A stretch of 64,000 bases of DNA from Syntrophomonas sp. DTU019 (GCA_913757435.1 CAJYDM010000004.1:231425-295424); one strand, 5' to 3'. Shown: positions 8,467 through 17,695, counted from the first letter of the stretch. Notes: generated from the sequence alone by a model not told the origin. A program made the numbers and translations.

Positions 8467-8967
8467 ATGAAAGGTGATTCTTTGGAAGCCTTATATATGG
8501 CTTATATGAATGACATCTATCATTATTTGCTCAAACTCTGTCATCACCCCCAAACCGCAGAGGATCTCGTTCAGGAAACCTTTGTGCGAGCCTACGACGG
8601 TCTGGAAAGTTATAGCGGGGAGAGGGCGCGCCCCTGGCTTTTCAAAACAGCGCATAACGCTTACATCGATTGGTACCGCCGTGAGAGTCGGCAGATCCAA
8701 ACTGATCCCCACTTGCTAGCGCAGGTGAGCCAGACTACTGATAATGGACCTGAGGCTGAGTACCTGCAAAGGGAGCAAATTCGATCATGGCTGGCCGCCA
8801 CCAGTAATCTGGGTGAAAAATGTCGTCAGTCTTTGATACTCAGGGATTACTACGGTTTCTCCTATCAGGAGATAGCCGATATATTGGGCTTAAGTTTGGC
8901 CAACGTGAAGGTGACCCTTTACCGGGCCAGAAAGGTCATCAACGAGGTGATGAAAGATGAATTGTGA
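8467..8967 (+). CDS. ECF (group IV) RNA polymerase sigma factor
   Basis: About 166 residues. Region 2 is at residues 8-75 (LYHYLLKLCHHPQTAEDLVQ, then ETFVRAYDGLESYSG), and region 4 is a helix-turn-helix near 115-160 (RDYYGFSYQEIADILGLSLAN). There is no region 1 or 3, as in ECF factors. GGGAGG at 8455-8460 best serves the ATG at 8467, though GTG 8461 and ATG 8464 are in frame. Its last codons overlap the anti-sigma gene, showing a co-transcribed pair. An ECF-type promoter lies immediately upstream. The inducing signal is unknown. Confidence 0.92.
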   Translation: MKGDSLEALYMAYMNDIYHYLLKLCHHPQTAEDLVQETFVRAYDGLESYSGERARPWLFKTAHNAYIDWYRRESRQIQTDPHLLAQVSQTTDNGPEAEYLQREQIRSWLAATSNLGEKCRQSLILRDYYGFSYQEIADILGLSLANVKVTLYRARKVINEVMKDEL

Positions 8968-10213
8968 GCAATTTCGAAGTATCAGAAACCGCTATTTGGC
9001 GGGGAGTATCACCGCAGCCGAGGAGGAAGCTGTCGAGTCTCATCTGGCACAATGTGCAGATTGTCGGGGTTTAATAGATGAAGAAATGGACCGCATTGAG
9101 AGAGCAGTCCGTTTGACCAGTCGAAATGGTGGCAACCAAGCCACTGGGCTGGATGACAAGCGGCAGCAAAATATTTTGCGCCGGGCCAAATACAAAAACC
9201 GGTTCAGCATAGCCATTTTTCTATTGATCCTTTTCATATTTTTAAATACTGCCGGAGTAATATTGTCGAGTTTGTATTATACCTGGGGAGAAGAGGATTC
9301 ACGGCTTTTCAAAACACAGAAAACGGCTGCTCTGTTGACCGAATTCACCTTTCCCAATGTAACCGTACCGGCACCCAGTTCCCCTTTCCCGGTGGGTCTC
9401 ACCGGTGCCGGTTGGGGGCATAGCAGTCTTGAAATCAAACCGTATTTTGTAGCCCAGAGCAATTATGCCATGCACAAGCGGATAGGCAAAAAGGATTATG
9501 GCATAGGGCATCTCAACATTAACCAGCTATTGTCGGCTATGAACGTGAATTGGCAGTGGCAGGATGGCAGCTTCCAAGACTACCTCTTTTTTATCCATCC
9601 TGAACAATTGGATAATATTGAATTTACTGAGACCAGAATACACCTCAGAAATAATGCCCAACCCGTCTGGGAAGCCTTGCAGGCCTTGCCGGAGGGAACT
9701 GTGGCTGAAATGTCACTGTCATTCAATCGCACCTTTACCATCGATGAGATCAGGCATATTTGGGCTGATTACGATATGGATATCACCTGGTATGCCGTAT
9801 CTACAGGCCTGGAAGTTAATCCGCAGTACAATCATGACCGCAGGGCTCCTTTGTCCGCTTTCCATGGGGTTTGGGGTCTGCCTGAAAACTCGCGCAATAT
9901 TCTGGCGGGTAATGCCACCATAAAGGATGATGCCGCAGTCCTAGAGAACCACTTGCTGAAATCAATGCAGTTTCTCATTCAGAATGAAGCCATAGCCAAG
10001 CGTATTTTTCGCGGTGAAGCAGATTTCTTGCAGCTCCCCGCAAGATACGAATATATACAATCCAATGGCGTAAACGTTTACGGGGTGGTGGTCACCGGCC
10101 CCAGTCGGGAACTGTTCAAGCTTCAGGAATTGGATTTCGTGCATTCACCCGGCTTAGGAGAGGTCAGATTATGGAACTGGTTCGACCGTAGTTACCAGGG
10201 GGAGATGTATTAG
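8957..10213 (+). CDS. Membrane anti-sigma factor with zinc finger and sigma-regulator C-terminal domain
   Basis: 418 residues. The N-terminus has an anti-sigma zinc-finger signature H-x3-C-x2-C (HLAQCADC) at about residues 29-36. One membrane helix (about 77-100) is followed by a large extracytoplasmic region resembling the Sigma_reg_C domain (PEGTVAEMSLSFNRTFTIDE). It overlaps the sigma gene by 11 bp. The cytoplasmic finger should hold the sigma factor at the membrane until an external signal releases it. It is much longer than minimal anti-sigma factors, so sensing is probably by the outer domain. Confidence 0.85.
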   Translation: MNCEQFRSIRNRYLAGSITAAEEEAVESHLAQCADCRGLIDEEMDRIERAVRLTSRNGGNQATGLDDKRQQNILRRAKYKNRFSIAIFLLILFIFLNTAGVILSSLYYTWGEEDSRLFKTQKTAALLTEFTFPNVTVPAPSSPFPVGLTGAGWGHSSLEIKPYFVAQSNYAMHKRIGKKDYGIGHLNINQLLSAMNVNWQWQDGSFQDYLFFIHPEQLDNIEFTETRIHLRNNAQPVWEALQALPEGTVAEMSLSFNRTFTIDEIRHIWADYDMDITWYAVSTGLEVNPQYNHDRRAPLSAFHGVWGLPENSRNILAGNATIKDDAAVLENHLLKSMQFLIQNEAIAKRIFRGEADFLQLPARYEYIQSNGVNVYGVVVTGPSRELFKLQELDFVHSPGLGEVRLWNWFDRSYQGEMY

Positions 10214-10350
10214 TCCAGCAGCATATGAACGGTAATCGGGGGTAAACATGAGATCTTAAAGGTAAATATAAACCTGGACGGGTAGATTCAGACCATTGAA
10301 GTATTAAATCAATCATAATTAAGCACAATGCCTGAGGATGGTTACCGGAA

Positions 10351-10386
10351 CAACAATATGGCCGGAGCCGTCCTATTTGTTGTGTG
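10351..10386 (+). other. Inverted repeat in the gap before the AI-2E family gene
   Basis: ACAACAATATGG and the complementary side ending TATTTGTTGT form an imperfect long hairpin. No T run follows, so it may be a weak terminator of the sigma/anti-sigma transcript or an RNA structure. Confidence 0.35.
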
Positions 10387-10460
10387 AAATAACAGATTTG
10401 TGGGAAAATAAGGAATGTGTAAGGTGTTAGAGAATTGCATAGAAAAAGGAGAGGTTTCTC

Positions 10461-11576
10461 ATCAACATAAAAACTAAAAGAGACTTGATGCTCTTAATCG
10501 CTTATGCAGCCGTGTTAATACTGGTGGTGATCAATTTCGGTCCTATAATGCAGGCCCTGGGGCGGTTCGTGGGTTTATTCAAATCTCTGTTCATCGGCAT
10601 AGCTATTGCCTTTATCCTGCACAAGCCGTGTCAATATATCGAACGGATTATGAGAAATACGGTCCTTAAAAATTGCAAACCCGCTATAATTCGAGGCTTG
10701 GCGGTGCTCAAAACCTATTTTCTGGCTATGCTGGTAATTGTTATTCTGATGCTCTTCATTATCCCCCAATTGATCGAGAGTGTACGTCTATTTGCTTCAA
10801 ATATCGGATCGTATCTGGAAAACACCCAGGGCATGCTGAACCAGGCCGCCAATCTGCTGCAGATTACCCATGTCGATCTGTCTGACCTGACTGATCGCCT
10901 CTACCAGTTCTTAAATCAGTATACTGCCAATCTGGGCGGCCTTTTTGCCGGTATAATCGGTGTGACAGCCGGTATATTCGGTTTTCTGGCCAACCTGGTT
11001 TTGGCTATGATTTTCTCCATTTACCTGTTAGCCAGCCGGGAGAGTATTCTGGGCAATTGCCGTGCTGTAAGCCAGGCCTATCTGCCTCACCAGATATATG
11101 AAAAAGCTCGTTATGTGTACCAGATCACTGTGGACACCTTTGACAAATATGTGTACGGTCAACTGACTGAGGCGGTTATTCTAGGCGTGCTCACTTTCAT
11201 CGGTATGCTCATTTTCAGTTTCGATTATCCACTGATGATCGGCACTCTGATCGGTGTCACCGCGCTGGTGCCGATTATCGGCACCTATGTAGGTGGCCTG
11301 ATAGCTTTTCTAGTTCTGCTCATGGTCTCACCGCTTAAGGCCTTATGGTTTCTGGTATTCTTGGTAATCCTGCAGCAGCTGGAAAACAACCTAATCTATC
11401 CCCGGGTGGTTGGAGATAGTCTGGGACTCCCCGGTATTTGGGTGCTGCTGGCAGCAATTGTAGGAGGCGGTCTGGGCGGCCCCTTGGGAATACTGCTCGG
11501 TGTGCCATTGGCTACTGTCTTATATAAGCTGCTGAAAAATGATGTCAAACATAGAGTGTCGGTTGAAGAGGTGTGA
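10461..11576 (+). CDS. AI-2E family transporter / permease (PerM-like)
   Basis: About 371 residues with seven to eight helices, including the PerM/AI-2E C-terminal block (LIGVTALVPIIGTYVGGL, QQLENNLIYPRVVGDSLGLP). Family members include AI-2 exporters and Na+/H+ antiporter-like proteins; the substrate here is unknown. Strong AAGGAGAGG at 10446-10454 is followed 6 nt later by in-frame ATC at 10461, giving an N-terminus INIKTKRDLMLLIAYAAVL. TTG 10485 and ATG 10488 lack a nearby site and would trim the basic N-terminus. I therefore favour the ATC start, with moderate confidence. Confidence 0.85.
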   Translation: MNIKTKRDLMLLIAYAAVLILVVINFGPIMQALGRFVGLFKSLFIGIAIAFILHKPCQYIERIMRNTVLKNCKPAIIRGLAVLKTYFLAMLVIVILMLFIIPQLIESVRLFASNIGSYLENTQGMLNQAANLLQITHVDLSDLTDRLYQFLNQYTANLGGLFAGIIGVTAGIFGFLANLVLAMIFSIYLLASRESILGNCRAVSQAYLPHQIYEKARYVYQITVDTFDKYVYGQLTEAVILGVLTFIGMLIFSFDYPLMIGTLIGVTALVPIIGTYVGGLIAFLVLLMVSPLKALWFLVFLVILQQLENNLIYPRVVGDSLGLPGIWVLLAAIVGGGLGGPLGILLGVPLATVLYKLLKNDVKHRVSVEEV

Positions 11577-11707
11577 AAGCGGAGGTGTGATGTTCCTTCC
11601 CGATAACCAATATCATTCCCGGGACTAACTCATAAACCCGGTGTTCGCACAGGCCCCCAACCTGTATCGCACGGCATCAGGAGAAAACGCTGGTAAGTCA
11701 AGGCAGT

Positions 11708-12274
11708 TTAAAACAACTGATCATATTTTGTGAACTCTCCGCTAGGTTGCTTTATAGTAACAAATCCGCCGGAACGTCCGTATTTGACAGCCTGAATCTC
11801 GGCTATGGCTGCCAGGGCGATTTCTGCCGGCATGTCTCCCCCCAGATCAAGGCCGATGGGGATGTGCACCTTATCGAATGAGTGCCTGTCTGTACCCTGT
11901 GCTTCCAGAGCACTGAAGTATGCGGTGACCTTTCTCTTGTTGCCCATAATCCCTATATAACGGGCTGTAGAATCGATAACCGCCAGCAGGGCGTCTTTAT
12001 CGAATTCATGGTGGTGGCTGAGCAGGACTATGCTGGTGGAAGAGGTAATGTGGCATTTCTTAAGAAGTTCAACGATGTCGCCAATAAGCAGGTCATCGGC
12101 GTCAGGGAACCTCTCCCGGTTCAATGACTCAGGATCATTATCTATCATAGTAATGCTATAGCTCAGTGCTGCAGCAAATTTATAAAGGTTATAAGCCACA
12201 TTGCCAGATCCCACTATGATCAAAGGGTCGCCATTCACTGACCTATCAGTGAACCCGCTGTATGCCTCTTCCAT
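11708..12274 (-). CDS. XdhC-like protein, Rossmann domain only
   Basis: 188 residues from ATG 12274, which has AGGAGGA 6 nt upstream. The body is the XdhC C-terminal Rossmann domain (PLIIVGSGNVAYNLYKFA, then IGIMGNKRKV, HIPIGLDLGG, and AEIALAAIAEI). The N-terminal XdhC/CoxI domain that carries the Moco-ligating cysteine in XdhC is absent. XdhC proteins bind sulfurated Moco and insert it into xanthine dehydrogenase family enzymes. Position downstream of the AOR cluster and in a window with a xanthine dehydrogenase fits a cofactor-handling role, but which enzyme it serves is inference. Confidence 0.8.
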   Translation of the reverse strand: MEEAYSGFTDRSVNGDPLIIVGSGNVAYNLYKFAAALSYSITMIDNDPESLNRERFPDADDLLIGDIVELLKKCHITSSTSIVLLSHHHEFDKDALLAVIDSTARYIGIMGNKRKVTAYFSALEAQGTDRHSFDKVHIPIGLDLGGDMPAEIALAAIAEIQAVKYGRSGGFVTIKQPSGEFTKYDQLF

Positions 12275-12440
12275 GCCAAGTCCTCCTAATAGTATCATTA
12301 CAAACAGGTATGTTATAAATATTATTCCTCGGCTTTAGAATATGTCTGGACGTTAATTTAATATTAACCGAAATTTCTGGCTTTCGGCAGATGTTTTAAT
12401 AAATTGGCACTCAATTCCAGATCTCAATACTATATATAAA

Positions 12441-12471
12441 GCCAGCAGAATCCATGGAGGATTCTGCTGGC
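12441..12471 (-). terminator. Intrinsic terminator below the GGCT-like gene
   Basis: GCCAGCAGAATCC and GGATTCTGCTGGC form a perfect 13-bp stem. On the minus strand it is followed by TTTATATATAG. Confidence 0.65.
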
Positions 12472-12503
12472 TCGACTATTTAGCGCTGTTTTTATAATTG
12501 TAT

Positions 12504-12869
12504 TCACTGCCCGCGCCAGGGCTGCGCTTCAAAAGGCACCTTGTTCTGTCTATTTACCGGACCTTTCCAAACATATACATAAGCCCGGGTAGTCTTGCCA
12601 TCCTCGGTGAGGATCGATATCCGTTTGCGATCATAAAGTGAACCCTTATCCTCCAGGACATCGATCCTACGCAAAGCCTTCCGGTCTATGCCAAATATCT
12701 CCCCTTTTACCTGTTCCCCTGGCTCAGGAATAATTCCAGGATAACCGCCCAGATTGTAAAGGGCGTAACCGGTAATTAGACCCCTGCCCAGGAACTTATG
12801 TATTCCAAGGAATTCTTTATGATAGCAGCCCCCTCTCATCAAGGTGCCGTATACAAACACTCTGATCAT
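12504..12869 (-). CDS. Gamma-glutamylcyclotransferase-like (AIG2/GGCT) family protein
   Basis: 121 residues, normal for the family. The hallmark VYGTLMRGG near the N-terminus, then YNLGGYPGI, GEIFGI and AYVYVWKG, identify the GGCT fold. Characterised members cyclise gamma-glutamyl amines or act in peptide-amine metabolism; the substrate here is not predictable. It is the last intact minus-strand gene below the AOR cluster and is followed by a strong terminator. Confidence 0.85.
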   Translation of the reverse strand: MIRVFVYGTLMRGGCYHKEFLGIHKFLGRGLITGYALYNLGGYPGIIPEPGEQVKGEIFGIDRKALRRIDVLEDKGSLYDRKRISILTEDGKTTRAYVYVWKGPVNRQNKVPFEAQPWRGQ

Positions 12870-12888
12870 GCTTCCTTACTCCTTTGGT

Positions 12889-13068
12889 TCAAGTATACGA
12901 CCGTCCGACTCTGGATGCGACATTGTCGAGAATGTTCTTATGCGACACAAGCAGATCCTTTTGCTGCATATAGCTGATCCGTCCGGTGCGCCCGGTCCAA
13001 TCCTTCCCGCCCAGCTCAATTCTGCCCTTATCAGGAACGATCAGGGGGATTGAATGACTTCTACGTCC
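12889..13068 (-). pseudogene. ABC transporter ATPase fragment
   Basis: The minus-strand frame ending at TGA 12889 contains GRIELGGKDWTGRTGRISYM followed by QQKDLLVSHKNILDNVA. This matches the segment after Walker A up to the Q-loop of NitT/ThiZ-type ABC ATPases. Walker A, the signature, Walker B and the H-loop are all missing. It lies between the double ThiF gene and the GGCT-like gene, and marks loss of a former transporter. Confidence 0.65.
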
Positions 13069-13105
13069 AGTCTTCCTGGTCGTAAAAACTCTGGGCTTTG
13101 GCGAA

Positions 13106-14512
13106 CTATCGTTTTGCGCATATGGGGCAATCAGGATCTTTTTCGGTGTGGAATATCTCGAATTGGGCTTCCAGGGCATCATAAGCCAATATCGAGTCAA
13201 ACAGTATGGTGCCTGTTTTGGTAAGGCATTTGCAGGCCTCACAACCCTGGATGGTTCCCAGCACACCTGCAACCGGGCCCAGAATGCCCTCAGGCCCGTA
13301 TTTGGCATTGCAGTCGAGTGCTGACCGGGCCGGGAACAGGCACTGGTAGCAGGTGCTGCGGGCAGCCATAATGGTTGTGGCGATGCCCTCGAAACCGTTT
13401 ACCCCGGCTTCAACCAGGGGCTTATTAAGCAGTGCACAGGCCTCATTGATCAGGTATCGGGTAGACAGGTTGTCGACACAGTCGACTAGCACATCGCAAG
13501 CAGATATGATATCCAGGGCATTGTCTTTAGTCAAACTGGTATTGTGCTTTATCAGATTAAGGTCAGGGTTCAGCTCGCGCAGAAATATCTCTGCGGAGTC
13601 TATCTTGGGTAATCCCAGACGGGTTTCGCTGTGTAATATCTGACGGTTAAGGTTGGAGATATCCACCCGGTCATAATCCACCAGGGCAATGGTTCCCACA
13701 CCTGCTTGGGCCAGAGTGTAGAGCACTGGTGATCCCAAACCTCCGCTGCCCACCACCACAACCTGGCTCTGCGCCAGCTGGTGGGTATCAGCTGTTGTGA
13801 TATAGCCAGGGGATGCTCCGGGGATTTCAGTGCTAAGGAAGGGGGACGCGATGCTGATGGGGCAGGCTTTTCTGCCCTCATAGCGGGCAAACCTCATAGT
13901 AAACAGGTCAAACTCCAACCCATACGCAGTGCAGTTCTCCAAACCGAGCAGAATTTTCACAACTTCCACTGCTGCCAGAGCCCCCAGCAAATTCGAGGAA
14001 AAGGTCGATTCTGCACCGCCATCAGGCATATTATGGCCTATTGACGTCTGGTGGTCCGGTCTGGGAAGGACCGCTCCCTGATCATCAGGGCGTTTTATAA
14101 CCTGAAACCAGCCCTGCCAGCCTCGGTTAGCTGCTATGATAAGGGGCATCCATTGACCGTTGGGCTGATCATGGCTTTGAGCCAGATACTGAGGGCTTCC
14201 CTGAACAACCCTGACTGCGGCATCTCCGGGCAGGTTTTTCAACCCCGCTGGTACTGCTTGAATCTTAACCCCGGAGTTTAAAGCTCCAATCTGCTTGATC
14301 AAGGAGGACAGACCGTGCTCTTCAGCAAAGTCGCAATTGAGGATGCCTATTCCAGCGGCCGCCAGATAATAGAGCAAAAGAGCGCAGGACTCAACCGACT
14401 GCGCTTTGACAAAAACGGCTGAGTCCTCTAGCTTTTTCTGTCCTTCGATGCCGATTTCCGGCAGTATGATCTGCCGGTGATATCTTTCCATGCTTGGGTT
14501 ATGCGGCAGCAT
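13106..14512 (-). CDS. ThiF/MoeB-family protein with two adenylation-type domains, the first degenerate
   Basis: 468 residues, about twice the size of a single ThiF domain. Residues 8-230 begin like a ThiF domain (RYHRQIILPEIGIEGQKKLE) and end like one (LGALAAVEVVKILLG), but the nucleotide loop is replaced by VFVKAQSVESCALLL. Residues 235-468 are an intact domain: GSGGLGSP, NLNRQ, DCVDNLSTRYLIN, and zinc cysteine pairs CYQC and CPIC. MoeB adenylates the C-terminal Gly of MoaD for molybdopterin synthesis; a MoaD gene lies at 20387. It is the last intact gene of the AOR operon. The inactive-plus-active layout resembles eukaryotic ubiquitin E1 enzymes, but homology of that layout is not shown. 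Confidence 0.85.
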   Translation of the reverse strand: MLPHNPSMERYHRQIILPEIGIEGQKKLEDSAVFVKAQSVESCALLLYYLAAAGIGILNCDFAEEHGLSSLIKQIGALNSGVKIQAVPAGLKNLPGDAAVRVVQGSPQYLAQSHDQPNGQWMPLIIAANRGWQGWFQVIKRPDDQGAVLPRPDHQTSIGHNMPDGGAESTFSSNLLGALAAVEVVKILLGLENCTAYGLEFDLFTMRFARYEGRKACPISIASPFLSTEIPGASPGYITTADTHQLAQSQVVVVGSGGLGSPVLYTLAQAGVGTIALVDYDRVDISNLNRQILHSETRLGLPKIDSAEIFLRELNPDLNLIKHNTSLTKDNALDIISACDVLVDCVDNLSTRYLINEACALLNKPLVEAGVNGFEGIATTIMAARSTCYQCLFPARSALDCNAKYGPEGILGPVAGVLGTIQGCEACKCLTKTGTILFDSILAYDALEAQFEIFHTEKDPDCPICAKR

Positions 14513-14563
14513 AATGTTCTGGCACCTACCCTGTCAGATATTGCAGTCCCACCTGCGGTCAAT

Positions 14564-15301
14564 CTAGCGGTGATATCCACTAACCTTTACCGCAGCCTGC
14601 TTTCTGCGACATTCCTGGCAAAGCCCGAATTCAAGCGCCAATCCGCTTTTAGAGGCAATGTACTCCAACTGCTCCGGGGTGCCCACCGGCTGTCCGCATC
14701 TCTGGCAGCGCACCAAGGCAAAGTCTTTATTCCAGATGGTCCGGCGATCCTCACTTTCAGTCATAGCTATTGCTCCAGTGGGGCATATCTGGGCACAAGC
14801 TCCGCAGCCGATACAGGCTGTGGCGGCATCATCGTAAGGAGTGCCGATGCGCTTGTCAGTGCCGCGAAACACTGCCGCTATGGCACTGGAGCCCATTTCT
14901 TCACAGGCCTTGACGCACAGCCGGCACAGAATGCAGTTTTCTTCCTGATTCACATCAAGCCTAACCTCGGGACATTTATACTGTTCACGCAGTAGTTGCA
15001 TAAATTCGCTATTAGGCGCTCTGCGATATAAGAGCCCGATAATATTACGGCGGATTCTTGCAATAGCCGGGGTTGAAGTGCTGACCTCAATCTCTTCGCT
15101 GATCGGGTAGGTGCAGGAGGCTACCAGACGGCTGGTGGCCCCGTTCTTGACCTCTACCATGCACATGCGGCACATGCCCTGCCCGCCAAAGGCCTCATGG
15201 TAGCAAAGGGTGGGGATATCAATGTCGTTTTGCCGGGCAGCCTCCAGAATCGTGATCCCTGGTTCCACCTCAACCGGTTTTTCATCTATAATAATCCTCA
15301 C
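14564..15301 (-). CDS. NuoG/HydA-like iron-sulfur subunit without a catalytic domain
   Basis: 245 residues. An N-terminal 2Fe-2S domain (CYHEAFGGQGMCRMC, then a fourth Cys in VASCTYP) is followed by a NuoG-type linker and two 4Fe-4S motifs (CILCRLCVKACEE and CIGCGACAQICP). Two more Cys pairs close the protein (CQRCG, CQEC). The H-cluster of Fe hydrogenases and the molybdopterin fold of formate dehydrogenases are both absent, so it is an electron-transfer subunit. It sits 12 bp after the NuoF-like gene and likely wires it to the AOR in this operon. Confidence 0.88.
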   Translation of the reverse strand: MRIIIDEKPVEVEPGITILEAARQNDIDIPTLCYHEAFGGQGMCRMCMVEVKNGATSRLVASCTYPISEEIEVSTSTPAIARIRRNIIGLLYRRAPNSEFMQLLREQYKCPEVRLDVNQEENCILCRLCVKACEEMGSSAIAAVFRGTDKRIGTPYDDAATACIGCGACAQICPTGAIAMTESEDRRTIWNKDFALVRCQRCGQPVGTPEQLEYIASKSGLALEFGLCQECRRKQAAVKVSGYHR

Positions 15302-15312
15302 AATCCACCCTC

Positions 15313-17118
15313 CTATCTAACCAAAACCGCGTTAAAGCGGCAGTGGTTTATGCATTCGCCACAGCGTATACATTTATTCTGGTCAATAATATGGGCCAAT
15401 TTCTTTTCGCCGCTGATGGCATCGACCGGACAGTTCTTGGTGCACAAGCCGCATCCGGTGCAGGCTGCGGGATCGATTTCAAACTCAGTCAATTCACGGC
15501 AGATTCCAGCCGGGCAGCGATGATCACGGATATGGGTCAGATATTCGGCTTTGAAATACCTCAGGGTGGAAAGCACCGGATTGGCCGCGGTCCGCCCCAG
15601 GGCGCACAGCGAGGCATCCTGCATAGTTTGACTGATTTCTTCCAGATAAAGCAGGTCTTCTTCCCTGCCCTGACCGTGGCATATAGCCGTGAGGGTATCC
15701 AATAAGGCTTTGATGCCTTCCCGGCAGGGGGTGCATTTGCCGCAGGATTCCCCAGCTAGGAAATTTACATAGTAACGAGCAATCTCGACCATACAGGTAC
15801 GGTCATCCATGACTATAATGCCGCCCGATCCCATCATTGAGCCGGCTTCCAACAGGGAGTCAAAATCCACCTGCAAATCCAGCCTGCTTTCAGGGATGCA
15901 TCCCCCTGAGGGTCCGCCGGTCTGCACCGCTTTAAAGCTTCTGCCCCCGGGAATTCCGCCCCCGATGGTAAAAATAATATCCCGCAGGGTTGTTCCCATG
16001 GGCACTTCTACCAGGCCGGTATTTACCACCTTGCCTACCAGGGAGAACACCTTGGTGCCTTTGCTGCCCGCAGTTCCCAAAGCAGCAAACTGTTCGGCAC
16101 CGTTATTGATTATTACCGGAACATTGGCCCAGGTTTCAACATTATTGATAATGGTAGGCTGCCCCCACAAGCCCTTTTCGGTGGGAAAAACATACTTATC
16201 CCGGGGTTCCCCGACATTCCCCTCTATAGAGGCCATCAATGCCGTCTCTTCACCGCAAACAAAGGCGCCGCCTCCGCGGACTATTTCTATATCAAAACAA
16301 AGCTGGCTGCCCAGGATATTATTGCCCAAATAACCGTGGCGACGAGCACTGTCTATGGCTATGCCCAGGTTGGTCACTGCCAGACTGTACTCGTCACGAA
16401 CATATATAAAGCCCCGTGTGGCTCCAATGGCATAGGCACATATTATCATGCCTTCGACAACTGTATGAGGGTCGCCTTCCATTATGCTGCGATCCATGAA
16501 AGCCCCGGGATCGCCCTCGTCACCATTGCATATCACATATTTAGGCCGGGCTGCCTGTTCTGCTGCCGCCCGCCACTTGATCCCGGTGGGAAAGCCTCCA
16601 CCCCCGCGACCGCGCAGTCCGGCCGCAAGGATTTCCTCCACAACCCCAGTAGGCGTCATTTCCTGCAAGGCCTTGGCCAGGGCTTTATATCCATCCCGGG
16701 CGACATAATCATCTATGGAGGCAGGGTCAATTTCCCCGATATTGCGCAAGGCCAGTTTATGCTGTTTTTTATAGAAATCTATTTGGTGATGTGATTTGAC
16801 CCGTTTTTTGGTCTGGGGATCCCGATACAGCAAACGATCCAGCAACTCACCGTTTTTAATGGTCTTTTCAACTATAGCCGGGACATCACTGGCTTTTACC
16901 TGGCAGTAAGTGATGTCATCGGGCATTATCTTAACCAGAGGCCCTTTTTCACACCAGCCATTGCAGCCGGTGGGCTTGGTAAATGTTTTTACTGTTACTT
17001 CCGAATCTGTGAGCTGTTTCTTAAGGGACTGGTATACTTCCATGCTCCCATTGGCCAGGCATCCGGTTCCGCAGCATACCAGTATCAGTTTGGAACCTAA
17101 ATCATTTGCTGCTTGCAT
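15313..17118 (-). CDS. NuoF-like NAD(P)H/FMN-binding subunit
   Basis: About 601 residues from ATG 17118; in-frame starts at 17124 and 17133 are possible. An N-terminal thioredoxin-like 2Fe-2S domain (CCGTGCLANGS) is followed by the NADH and FMN core (GLRGRGGGGFPTGIKW, then CNGDEGDPGAFMDR), the 4Fe-4S motif CGKCTPCREG, and a C-terminal two-cluster ferredoxin (CTGCGLCTKNCP and CIRCGECINHC). It would exchange electrons between NAD(H), flavin and Fe-S clusters in the cytoplasm. It overlaps the NuoE-like gene and is part of the AOR operon. Confidence 0.93.
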   Translation of the reverse strand: MQAANDLGSKLILVCCGTGCLANGSMEVYQSLKKQLTDSEVTVKTFTKPTGCNGWCEKGPLVKIMPDDITYCQVKASDVPAIVEKTIKNGELLDRLLYRDPQTKKRVKSHHQIDFYKKQHKLALRNIGEIDPASIDDYVARDGYKALAKALQEMTPTGVVEEILAAGLRGRGGGGFPTGIKWRAAAEQAARPKYVICNGDEGDPGAFMDRSIMEGDPHTVVEGMIICAYAIGATRGFIYVRDEYSLAVTNLGIAIDSARRHGYLGNNILGSQLCFDIEIVRGGGAFVCGEETALMASIEGNVGEPRDKYVFPTEKGLWGQPTIINNVETWANVPVIINNGAEQFAALGTAGSKGTKVFSLVGKVVNTGLVEVPMGTTLRDIIFTIGGGIPGGRSFKAVQTGGPSGGCIPESRLDLQVDFDSLLEAGSMMGSGGIIVMDDRTCMVEIARYYVNFLAGESCGKCTPCREGIKALLDTLTAICHGQGREEDLLYLEEISQTMQDASLCALGRTAANPVLSTLRYFKAEYLTHIRDHRCPAGICRELTEFEIDPAACTGCGLCTKNCPVDAISGEKKLAHIIDQNKCIRCGECINHCRFNAVLVR

Positions 17119-17602
17119 CGGCATGCCCTCCATAGCTCTTAATGATCTCCACTATCCCCGCTGAGGTCACTTTGGGGTAGACCCGGTCATTGGCCAATAC
17201 TGCCGGTGCCAGGGCACAGGCGCCGATGCAGTTGACCGTCTCCAGGGAGAACTCGCCGTCAGGGGTAGTCTCTCCCGGCTTGATGCCCAGATGTTGATAA
17301 ATCTGGTCAATAATAACGTTGGAACCCTTGATGTGGCAGGCAGTACCGTCGCAAACCTTAAAGTTTATACGCCCTTTGGGAACCAGACTGAATGCTTTAT
17401 AAAAGGTCGCCATGCTGTAAACCTGACTAAAAGGCGAGGCCACATGAAGGGCGATCATCTCCAGGCCTTGCCTGGGCAGATAGTTGAATTGCTTCTGCAT
17501 ATCCTGCATGATGCTGAGGATATAGCGCTTTTCTCCGGGGTAGTTATTGATGATAGATAGAAGCAGCTTTTCATTTGGTTCAGTTTTGATTTCGGCAGGC
17601 AT
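17102..17602 (-). CDS. NuoE-like thioredoxin-fold 2Fe-2S subunit
   Basis: 166 residues from ATG 17602, preceded by GGAG at a good distance. The 24-kDa subunit pattern is clear: a helical N-terminus, then CDGTACHIKG and a second pair in VNCIGACALAP binding one 2Fe-2S cluster. Its end overlaps the NuoF-like gene, so the two are translationally coupled. Together they form an NAD-reactive module. The AOR gene lies 93 bp upstream. Confidence 0.92.
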   Translation of the reverse strand: MPAEIKTEPNEKLLLSIINNYPGEKRYILSIMQDMQKQFNYLPRQGLEMIALHVASPFSQVYSMATFYKAFSLVPKGRINFKVCDGTACHIKGSNVIIDQIYQHLGIKPGETTPDGEFSLETVNCIGACALAPAVLANDRVYPKVTSAGIVEIIKSYGGHADASSK

Positions 17603-17695
17603 TATGCTCCAGCCCCCTCGTAAACCTGCCGCCACCCGCTCCTTTAACCGGAACAGATGGCGGCGGTGGATATTGACCGTCAGGTCTGTCTGTAT

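Noticed and set aside
15313..17118. NuoE/F/G-like genes as an electron-bifurcating Fe hydrogenase
   Set aside because: The third subunit has no H-cluster domain and the neighbour is an AOR.
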